64,000 nt of DNA from Membranipora membranacea (Eukaryota; Bryozoa; Gymnolaemata; Cheilostomatida; Membraniporidae), in assembly GCA_914767715.1 (NCBI GenBank), contig OU612068.1, positions 22,320,001 to 22,384,000 on the forward strand, in the 5' to 3' direction. This document shows, in pieces, positions 37,027 to 49,000 of this stretch. The notes beneath the pieces are model-generated. The model saw only the letters and a program-made list of their open reading frames with translations. It was not told where the DNA came from and made no database searches. Both the position numbers and the translations under genes were made by a program. Position 1 is the first letter of the stretch, and the number at the start of each line of letters is the position of its first letter.

Positions 37027-40000
37027 TTATCCTTCCCTGTTCGCACAGTAGTCTAGTTTTTCCGGATCGATCCTCTGCTTCACCTCAAAACACTCACTCA
37101 AGTAGGTGGAGATTGTCTGGTAGTAATGTGGCGTTATATCACTTCCTTCGACATCGTGTCCGATTCCAGGGTAAAGCTGCAGAGGAGAATAATTTTTTGA
37201 GATTAGAAATAGGACATTATAGCATAGACAATACAATAACAAGCAAGTTTTAGTTTTTTCGAAAGCCAACTAGGCGTCAGAGGGTGCATTATAGAAGATT
37301 CCGTATGGTGAGTCTTTCTATGGTTCAAAGTTTACAACTGGTCAAGAAAAAAAGATGGCTGACCCATTATCAACTTGGTCACTCAAAAGATGCCCCTTAA
37401 AATGTTAGATGGACAAAAATACTTTCAGCAAGTCAGTATACACCACATGGTAAAAGGCCAGAAAAAAAGAGGAAGCATTCGTTGATAACTATGTGACAGT
37501 TGTATATGCAGGCATACCACGGTACAGACCCCTTATGTTAGGTAAGAAACGACAACCCCAACTTAAGAGGTTCAGTTCAAATAAAATATGATATCTTCAT
37601 GTTCAGTTGAAAAATCTTTATTTTAGGCACCTGTTGTCTGAAGTTGTATCCAGACATCTGTAGTTGTCTCATCACCGTCATTGAGTTCACCAGAGGGTAC
37701 ACCACTGCAAGAGAAAAATAGTATCAAAAAACTTAACAAATCTGGTCCAACTTCAAACCCTAGGTGTGATGTAATAGCAAAGAAGGTAAGAGCTACGTTA
37801 GTAATAATAAGTTACATGATGATAAAGTCAAAAAATAATTAGTCTCATATGAAAGAACCCGTACAACCTTTGAGTCGACCTTTGAACACATTGCTGTTGG
37901 AATAACGAATCCATGTTTGGAGAAAATTGCTTTCAATTTTGAGCACTGCATTCTTATATGTACCAGGTATACTTGGATTGCAGTACATCTGCTCAATCTT
38001 GTCGAAATTTGATTTGTGTGTCCTATTACTACACAAACATACTTTTATAATTTAATCAATTAGCATTTTTAAAGTGAAATCTTTCGTTTCTTGACAAAAG
38101 TCCCTGGACTCATTTACTGACAGAATAAATATGTAATATATATATTAACATACTGTCATCCGTGCCATGTATGATAAGTAGACCATCGCTCTGTGGTGTC
38201 GAGCAGGTGGATGTGGACTCAGAGCACTCATAGACTAAATCAATATCTCCTCGACCCTCAGCTCTGCCCATGTATCGACTCATGAGGAATCCAGCTAAAA
38301 TACGTATTATCATGCTATCATCAGTTTAACACCTCCAAGAAGGATGATGCCGCTACCAAGATGGACTCTCAATGTTTTGCTGAGTGGGCTATATTCAATC
38401 AAGGAGTTAGAGACAACTAACTCCTAACTAATTCCTTGATTCAATGTGTTACAGTTTTTGGAGTAGTGTTTCCCTGAAACATGGTTATGCAACTTCAAAT
38501 TAATTTTCATGTTATGAGATACATAGCCTTCACCAAATAAACATAAAACCGGTTGACTACTTCCCAGCGCTTAATTTTTTAATTACTTCAATAAAACGGC
38601 CATAACCTAACATACCGTAATCGTTGAGTGATGAGACTGGTGAGGTTACTACTCCACATTTTATAGAGCCCCTGGCTATAGAATGTAGCGCAACAAATCC
38701 TCCATAACCTTGACCCATTACCGCAATGTAGTCCGGATCTACTTTGTATTCTACGGATTCTTCTTTTGTCAGGTATCTGCCAGAGATATATGGTGAATGT
38801 GCTTTAGTAATAATCTGTGGTTATCAAACAAGTTATATACATGCTGTGCTGTGTGAGAGAGGGGCTCAAGCAGCAACAAGCAAGATTTTGGGGCTTTCTA
38901 TCAGGGTTTTATAAAGATGACATTCCTGCAGATATGCCACACGACCCCTCTTGCAACTGCTGAAGCTTCAATTTAACATGTATAATGTGTGAACAAAGAG
39001 TACCGGTACTGAACGGGCGTTTGAATATTTGTCAGGGAGTTCCAAGTATGATGTTGTATTTCACAATCATGCGTAATTTGTTTTTATATGGGGGTCACGG
39101 CAATGAATATCCCAGAGTGCAATTTTCATATTTCCAAATGAGTTTAGGTATTGAATGCCATTCTTGTCATTTACCTGTTAAACCTGGGATTTCAATGTGG
39201 AAGTTAGATTGAAGAAATGGTGTTTATTTGTTCGTAAGTAGTTGAGGTTTATTCCAGCAAAGTGTTTATTAAATGACTTACTCAATTATTTTTTCCACAT
39301 CTGAGGATTCGTAGATGCCCAAGTTCCCTCGTATTGCCTGGTGGATTCTCTCACCACGCCCCGTAGATCCTCTTGGGTCTACTAAGGCTAATATGTAGGT
39401 CTGGTTCTTGGCTAGGTATTCTTTGAATCCGAGTGAATACTCCTGAGTGACCAGCTGGGTACCAGGCATGTGATTCCTACAAAAAAAGACACTGGATTTA
39501 TGAGAAATTAGAATCATACTGACACTATACGCAATAGTGAGTGTAGCAGAAATCAGACTAGGAAATAGTACAGCTACTCCTACTCCATTTTACAGTAATG
39601 TTAATTTATTTCTTTGGATGTGTCAGTTCATCTATAGTAAATCTAAAGTATTTCCCATGATAGAATATGATGCCTTAAATTTGAAAAACTGCCGTCACAA
39701 AGCAATCAACATGCTTTTGTATTCATCTATTATTCTGAATGAAAAATGCACCCTGCAGCACCTATCAGCTCACCTGAATAAACATTGTGATATAAACAGT
39801 TGTCTATTATGCATTTATCACTCAGTAATATTTTGGTGTAAAAATAAACAACATCACCAGAAACATCAGCATCATACAAAATTTCTTCATCAAGATACAA
39901 GGTCAGTCATGTTTAGACAGCTTTCTTATCATTCATGTGGGGCAATTTTTACCTCAGGAAAGACTGAGCTATTTACTAAGTTTTTGAGAAATTGTGATGA

Positions 40001-43000
40001 TAAGAAGGGATTGAATTTTTAAAAAGGGCGTTGTGATTAGTGGGCTACAGTAGAATTTTCCAGAATCAAAAAGTTTTCATACGGCTATGGGCGTAAAGGT
40101 AATTATATCACATCTGAAAGGTTAGCTATCCATTTAAATGGTTTTACACTTGGCTTAGTTCAGGTTCAGTGATTGGGTTGCCTCGTGGCTACAGCTAATT
40201 GCTATGTATATTATGACTTCCCCAGAAGGGTTCCACTGATAGCTTTGATTGATTGCCATTAAGAATTTGCAGGTTGCTGTGACAACAGTCTGTTTAGTAG
40301 TAGTAATCATACTTTCAGCTCAGGTAAGGAAGCCGGTCCCTCAGCTTTGTTGAAAACTTTCTAATCTAATTCGTGATTTAATTAGCTGTCTGCTCGTTCA
40401 CAATCCTGACTGTGTATAAGCATATTAGCACAGAGTAAGGATATATCCTTACTCTGTGATGTTAGCATATATGTTATAGCTGCGAACTTTGACCTTGTCA
40501 GTTCACATCTGTGAAAGAGTTATTATTATTGTTTGGATATCCTCTTTCAATTAATTGATGTCAGGCATCGCATTCTAAATATCAACAGTGCTGATTTATT
40601 TCATACAGGCTTTATGGGCCGCTGCCACGTATACAATCATTGTAATTGGAAGGAAGTAAGCAGCAACAACGCACTACAGCACAGCTCTGACAGCGAGCAA
40701 TTGAGAATCGACTACACAGAGAACAGCATTGCCTGGCAGGTAGGTTCAATCATCACAATTTTTCATACTGCGCTGCGTTTAATTTTCTTCTCTTTAGGAC
40801 AACCTTTCTTTGATGTGAACATTACATACACTGGGAGAAGAGTAAACCTTGTTTGGTTCATGTTATTCCGTGAGATGAATCATGGAAGTTGATCGAGTCT
40901 GTGAAATGAGAGCATCACTTACATCAGAGCTCGTTATTTCAAAGCAAACGGCCATTTACACTTCGCATTTAAACCAGCTATGCCTATATTCCTTGTTTCA
41001 GACGAACAGTGTTGTATTTATTGAGACATTATGGATGTGATGATGGTCTCTAGCCTGTCAGCGTTAGTGCTGACCCTGATCTCTCTTTCTGCTGCTGATG
41101 ACCTCGATGGTTTTGTACCTGGATTCAGGATAGACCCGATATTCAGACCTCCAAGCTGCACATACAGAGCACAAGAAGGTGACTATGTCTATCAGCACTA
41201 TACTGGGTACCTCAGTGATGGCACCAAATTTGATTCCAGGTAAGTTTTCTTCACATAACCGCAAATAAATTTTACAGTGAGTTTAAGAGCTCACATAAAA
41301 AAACTTGTCTACGACTAAAACTCGACAAGGGAACCAAATTCTCTTCTGTCTGACAAAAAAATTCCTTAGGACTTTTCTTCTTTATGGGTGGGGAGCAGTT
41401 TTTTTCTACCCTCTGTGTTGACCGGACATTGCATGAATAATTGGCAGAAGCCCAAGGTGATATCTGCAACCACTGAGTCTAAAAATGTATCAAGTCCCAC
41501 AACTTATTTCTCATTTTCAGTCATGACAGGGATGGAACCTACAACTTCAATCTTGGTGTGGGAGAAGTGATAAAAGGCATGGATATGGGTATGAAAGGCA
41601 TGTGTAAGGGAGAGAAGAGGAAGATTACTATACCACCAGAGCTGGGTTATCGCGGTCGAGATTTGGGTGAGTATGTCTTGTATAGTACAACATAGCCAAT
41701 GACCAACAGAACAACATTGCATGAGTTCTAGCCGGCTGCTGTCATTGAAGCTTTGTCTGCTCTCCTCAGATGACATCAACAAACATTAAAATTCTTTTCA
41801 AATATTAAATCATAATTTTGACTGTTGACTGCTTTCAAAAATTCCTTTAAATATCACAATTTGTGAACTTATCGCTGCAGGTAAAATCCCACCATACTCT
41901 ACACTGATATTTGAGGTTGAGTTGGCTGATATTGACCCATCTGGATTCAAGATTGAGCTTATTTCCATGCCAGACAACTGTACAAGACGTACAGCATCAG
42001 GTGATCACATCAGAGAACATTATAACGGTACATTCCCAGATGGAACTCCTTTTGATAGCAGGTCAGTCTCAGTTCAGCTATCAATAGGCCTTTATTAAAG
42101 CTTGATACTATGGAGTTATCTCCCCAGTATTTAGAAAACGGACAACTCCCAATTAGAATTTACCATTCATTATAACAGGGATTATGATGTATGCAACCCG
42201 GGAGTTTGGTATGTTTTCTTTAACTCCATGATACTGATAGAACATAGGGGATGCAATGTCCAATAATAATTATTCTTCTTCACCCTTTCTAATTCTACTC
42301 CATGGAACAATAGAACCATCAGGTACAATTGTCGTTTATCAGTTTTAACCTGACTGAGCTCTTGTTTACAGTTATGATAGAAATAGAACTTATGACTTTA
42401 CATTGGGAGAGCGCCAGGTAATAAAAGGTGTGGATATGGGGCTGATGAACATGTGTCAGGGGGAGAAGAGGAAAATCACTGTCCCCGGGATACTAGCTTA
42501 TGGAGAGGATGGCTATGGTGAAAAATTCCGCAATGCATTAATATTTTTGTGAGAAATCATAAGCTTGAAGAATTTATAGAACTAGAAACTGCAACTCAAT
42601 ACAAACTTTGAAATGAATAAGTACAGGTGTATTAGTCTGAGCCCCCCCAGTCTCTTGCCCTCCGGACGCCCCTGTCCATTTCAAAATAGCCCTCTAACTT
42701 CCATTAGTTCAAGAATGAATTCAAGCACATCATCTATGTGGTAATACTTCTTCTTTTTAGATGACCTGATCCCACCTGATGCTACTTTGGTTTTTGATGT
42801 GGAGCTTGTCGAGATTGTTGAGGGTAAGCTTAAGTGGTATAAGATAGACGGGCCAGACTGCTCCGTGGAAGAAAAGGCACATCATCACGATGAGGTTACT
42901 ATCATGTATAACGGCTTCACGGAGAGCGGGTTTAAATTCACAAACGGGTACGTACGCAACCGTACCGAAGCCATCAACACAGCAAGGTAGATATACATGT

Positions 43001-46000
43001 CAATAAAAAGGGTGTGGGAACCCTTGCTTCCTTGTTGGTGGTGGTTGTCGGGTTAGTTGTCATATCTGCTTTAATACCTGCTCTTAACTATAACTGGACT
43101 GTGGTGTGCAGACTGCTTTACTGTTGTAACAAGTGCATCTAAGGACAACTTCTGGCAAAATTCCAGATCATCAAGTTTAAACAGATTGGCCTACATCTGT
43201 AATTGCTGCTCCTCTAATGATCAGCCACTTTTTGATGTAGAGGGGGCACAACTCAAAATGTCAAAAAATGTGATTCACGGTATATAAGCGTAACTTTCGT
43301 CATCATTTTGTACCAATGATTTTGTAGAAAAACAGCAATATGTTCCCAATAGGATAAAGGGTGTATTAATTCTCAACAAGTGAATGTTTATTCAAGCAGT
43401 CAGCTTGATGTAAAATGAATCCCTCTATATCTATACTGTGAGCGCAGGAAAGATTTATAAGACACTTTTTCTGAGCTAGAAACAGACCATTGAGATATTT
43501 ATATTCACAGCGAGGACCCTTATAAGTTCAGAGTAGGAGCAGAAGAAATGTTACACGGACTGAACCATGGTGTGACTGGAATGTGTAACGGAGAGAGAAG
43601 ACGACTCAGAATCCCTCCGGAGCTCGCTTACGGAGATGTCAATGAGGGTAAGAATAGAGACCAAGATCAAATAGTTAATCTGAAATTCCCAGATCATTCA
43701 ATATCATTCGAGATATCAACGGTACAGCATCACTGAAAGTTTTTATAGATTGCATTCTGGGATACTCCATGCTCTATTGCCTGCCGCATTTGAATCAGGG
43801 TCACCATTATTGGAGGCACCTCCCAGTTGCGTCTATAAGTATTTGTTTCCTACTCTAGTTTTGTTCCCTTGCAAATATGCGTGAAGCGATGTTTCCATCC
43901 ATTATACAGTCCCCAAATAGCTTACTAAAAAAGTGGGTTAATAAAAATCTTTACGAACAAGTAAAGTCGTGTTTCAATGAACATGACATACTGTATCAAC
44001 GCTGATGTGTTTATTTCACAGCTGGAATACCTCAGGGAATACGCCTCACTCTGGATATTGAGGTAATAGACATACATAAGGAAGACATGTTCAAGGCTAT
44101 TGACGCTAATTCTGACCGTTATATCAGCATGAAAGAAGTCGAGGAATGGATAAAATCTAACCCCGAGGTGAGATTAGCTGTCAAACCCAACTGTAAAGCA
44201 AAATCTACTTAAAGTTTTGCCTTCTGACAAAGAATATATTATTGTCAAACTACATTTATATCGGAGATTAGGGGATTTATATTATGAACATGAGAACACC
44301 GGACTTTATGTATATATATATATATATATATGTTCACCAAGGGCCACCGCTTGCGATCTCAGTGACAGATTCACATACTGATGCGTAACATGGCATCTGA
44401 GATCAGGCTTATTATGAATTGTCAGAGCCACTCCAGGCAAGCCGTTCTTTTCATAGTTGGAAGTGCTCCAATTCTGCCCAGTTGATTGTTTGTTATGAAA
44501 TGCTACAACTCATCAATCTAGGCCTGAGCAGCTAAAACTATAATATTCCGGATTTATTGTGCTATCAATACAAATCAGACTTCTTCAATGTAAGCACCTG
44601 ACTTTCTATAACTAGTTTCTATGTTTCTTGATTTTAGTATGAGGAGAAGGTAGCAGAGAGTAAAGAGGAGCTTGAGAATCTCAAAGCCTACTACTTCACT
44701 GACAGAGATGTGGATAAAAATGAATGGGTATCCAGAAATGAATTCTACTTCACACTCAGCCACCACGATGAGCTATAGCGATATAGTTATAGCTTATAGC
44801 TTATAGCTTATAGTCTATCTAGGAAAAATGTGCAATTCCTGTCTCAGAGCTCACAAGGATCCACCAGTAATGCCAACTGATACCAGCATTATATAAACAA
44901 TATGCACTGTACATAGGATATTAATCATACTATACAGCTGGCATGTAGTAGTAGAACTTTGAAAAGTTTCATGGCACACTTTTCACTTATTTAGACATCA
45001 GCATCATTACTTTTCTTGTTACTTACAATATAATGATGGTCTCGTAAAGACAGATCTTTTCCCTGTTAAATATGGCAGGCAATATCAGCTTCACCGCAGC
45101 TTCTGAAATGCAGAACGATACTTAGTATTGGAAAAATGTAAAAGTATGTGCATGCATGTACCATCATATATATATAATTACCACTGGGGTCATGACAACT
45201 CCCTGATGGCAGCAGGGAGGGTGGCAGCGGAGACCCAACAATATAGTTTTTTGAGTTGTCTCCCAGAAAAATAATGACAGATGACTCCGTAAAAATTGCA
45301 GCATTGAGAAATGTTTCTTAATATGACTCGCAAAGCAACATGGTTGTTTAAAAAAACCGAATGTTTTATCACTCGCCACATCCCGAAGCATGGGCGGCGA
45401 AATTGTAATGCCTTAATAGCGAGGCCGCAATATCTGCGCCAATCTGCTCTCTGTTTGCAAGCAGGTTGGAACACACTTGGGAGCCAACCAAATCCCAGTA
45501 GTCGATGGACTGCAGTGGGATCCGAAACCCACGTCCTTCAACAAGTGCATGCTAAAGGACGGCGCTCTAACCAACTGAGCCACCTCCTACTCCTACACCA
45601 ATGGTACATCACAGACAGATATACAGGTTCCTCACCTGAACCATCATCTAGTGGTACTGTCAGATATTCCACCTGAGGAAGTTTTACTCCTGATAATGTC
45701 TCATTTATCTTCACATACCTCTCCTTGTTTAGTTGGGTAATTGTTCCGGAACCTGGAAACATGTGATGAAGTAATTCAATACCATTGTCTTTGAAATCTG
45801 ATGCATATTCATAAAAAGACACAGCGGAACATCTACTACTATGCATCATAATATCAACCTGACTTTCAAGACATGCCCCAACCACAAGCCATTCACCAGC
45901 CTATCAGTCTGAGCTATTATTAAGCGATGCAATCTTCCATTTTACTCTTACATCCAAGTACCCTTAGAGCATATTTGAAAAAAACCATCTAAGTTTTTTC

Positions 46001-49000
46001 AGCACATGTAGGTTTAATCACCTATACCAAAAACAAATTTGAAAAGGATGTGACGTCAGCAGAAATAACTGTACCTGTAAGGAGAGCGGATGTTTGGAGA
46101 ATGTGATAGTTTGGTAGATCAGGACCGAGTACAGATAGATAAATCCAGTCAAAGCTCTTACTGAACTCAGCTTTCACAAACGTCATGTTCCCTAACTTGG
46201 CATGCTCCGAACATGTTAAACACCTGCTGGTGTTGGTGCTCAGGTTATAGCTACAAGATAGTTGGCACATTAATAGATACCATTTCGAAGCTCTTCTGTT
46301 ATTATGTTTCTTTAATATGAGCAATAAATAATTAAACTAAGCAACATGGCAGAAGGTACTAAGATAGAGCTTCTCATTGGAGTGGCACAGCTTTGCATTC
46401 TCTTATCAGTAAAGTTATCGCTGTATCCAACACATCAAACCTTTCCAAAGCTAAAACACACGCCTGGTAGAAGGTTTTTCTCTCCGTTTTGGTAGTGTCT
46501 AGCTCAGGCTTTTTGAGAAATACCGATATCAGTTTACAAACCTGGATAGATGTTGGTGAGTGAAGTTGAGTCCAGTAGTCATATAATACAGAGTGCTGTC
46601 CTTCAGTCCTATCAGCTCCTTATCTGACCAGGCGTGTGATGTCAAAAAAGTAGCTCTGAGCTTTCCTGGATCGTTTGCACCAACCTGCCAAAAAGTACAT
46701 TGTTCTGTGAGAATGAGAAAACCACACTCACATAATTTGCTCAAATACAATAGATTTGTTCCCCCATTAGCTGCGAGAGAAGTCAAATATCACAGAATTA
46801 TCAATAATGCTCTTTTTCAGAGTAAAACACATCACTGCTGTGATGTCATAAAAGCTTAGCAAAAATTATCCAATAATAAATAATGAAGGCATGTAATAAG
46901 AGTATCTAATTATAGGTATACCTAATTTATTAATTAATCTTTTTTTTTTTATTGTATGGGTGAGAATAAGTCACACATTCAATCGTGGGACAAGAGACAA
47001 TGAAGAAAGGATCAATCTTCAACGAGACTTCCCATTATCATCCTTGATCCGCAGGAGAAATCCAATCAGTCTTACCTTGAGAACAGCAATATGCCTGAAC
47101 ATCTTATTCTCATTGGCTGGATCAGGTAGCAAGGTGTAGTACTCATTCTTAGCAGTGTTAAAAACTGGTGTGGAATACATCCCCACCCAGTTCAAGCCAT
47201 TGTCACTGGACTTGTACTCAAAATCCTGCAACATTCAGTACATCAGTGATAAAATATATTATTTTAAGTTGTGTTCTCCCGAATGAAAAGAAGACAACTG
47301 ACCATACCTTTTGGCGGTCTAGCTGAAATACAACAATGTTGAATAGCAATAGTTAATACTGTGTATTATTGAGTTGTACATACAGTAGGCATTTAAAATC
47401 TCACTCAGCATGACAGTCATATCATGTCAGTATTCTCTCAAACATAGATAGGATGCAAACTCACTGTTGTACAGGTATTGACATTCACATCACAGATAAT
47501 GTAACTTTCTGTTTGCTGGTCTTCACTCAGCCAGACCACCATGATTCTACCAGCATCTATCCAGCTTACTGATGTCAGGTAACTGTCAAATCAAGGAACA
47601 ACAATAATCATGAACATCATAAAAACTATTTGACGGCAGTGAAATGCTAGAAATCAAGTCTATAATTTGAGTATTCCCATCTATTTCGAGTTTGTGAGAT
47701 AAATAAGATCCAAGTGATCTGGCTGATTATATTATATTTTTCAATTAAAATACCGTCTTAAACAACTTCACCACATCAAATCATTGGATAGTAGAGTTTG
47801 TTGCCACTTTCTTTATCTTATGAAAAGCACGGTACATGATACACATTACAGAAGAGTAGGGCCTCATTTTTATTGGAAGGACCAACATTGTGAATACAAG
47901 TAAAAATAACAACATGCATTACAACCATAACTTACCCTTCAGAGGATGGAAGGTTGATTTCTTTAGATGCAGATGATTTGTAGTAGTGCAGAGTTAATTT
48001 GCTCGGTTTGAATGGCTAGAAAAAAACAAATACAGTTATAAGAGGTGGTAAAAACTACTTATTACAAATTTACGAATTTTCAGTACTTTTTGTGTGGCTG
48101 ATAAGTTTACAGACACTGAAATTTCTCTTTACATTTCATCCAATGAGTGAATGCAATAAAGTATGCAACATATTTATCATGGTGGAAGAGTTCAATGCAG
48201 GGATTTACTAACAATGTGATTGATTTGATATGATGTTTAAATACATGGACTATTAAAAGTTTCACTTACAGGCCTAACAGTGATAGTCCCCGAGCCTGAT
48301 TGGTTGTAAGTCGTTACCACTTCAGTGTTTATCCTTGCATAAATAAAACTTTCATCGGAAGGAGATGTCCATATAAGCGTCTCTGTCTTTGGCATAATAA
48401 ACACTACAAAACAGAACCAAATACACCCTTCAGAGAAATAATGTCTACAATAATTTAGAGGTTGGGATGGTGAGATGGCTCAATCAGTGAGGAAGCTTGC
48501 TATACACTTCCAATCGATTGGTGATGAAGGAGTAGTAGTTTCATGTCTCACGGGGTGACCTATCAAGGTTGATTGTAACAGTCCTCAGCACCCTTGGGTG
48601 TATATAAGTATCCACTCTTTAAGAAATCATTTATCTACAATTAAAATATTATCTTTAATTCTATTAGTTGTCCTCTCGTTGCCATGCATATAGTTTCTAT
48701 CTATGAGCTTTGCCACTGTTAAAAAATTCAGCCAACAAAACAAACTCCTACCTTTATAAAGTCGATCTGGAAGTCCATTGAGCAGCTTAGAAGAACCATC
48801 TGTGGAAACTTGCTGAGGGGATGATCTTGGGTCAGGCTTGAAAAAAATACTATTGTTTGCTATATACACCTGAAATAAAAGAAAATGGAAAGAGGTGGGT
48901 GGAAAAAATTTTCTTTCAAATTCACCGCTAGCATATTATGTCATTCGGTATATTCAATATAATCTCAGAAGTGTGCCTAAGTAGGTGGGTAGGTAGTGGA

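Noticed and set aside
39537-40022. 161-codon plus-strand frame
   Set aside because: AT-rich codon use, no family features, and it lies in an intron of the opposite-strand gene; probably chance.
40533-40892. 119-codon plus-strand frame with possible splice sites upstream of FKBP gene 5
   Set aside because: No recognisable similarity and no consistent partner exon. It could be part of a 5'-UTR exon but there is no evidence for coding.
39477-45598. A missing DPP-like exon expected between the [11 protein letters not shown] and NHMPGTQ segments
   Set aside because: Splicing 45599 to 39476 is in phase (TG|G = Trp) and aligns with the family with only a short loop deletion, so no extra exon is needed.
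45636-45640. Strong donor CAG|GTGAGG inside the DPP-like exon ending at 45599
   Set aside because: Its use leaves phase 1 before an exon that needs phase 2, giving a frameshift, and it would drop the hydrolase strand VYLSVMYHW.
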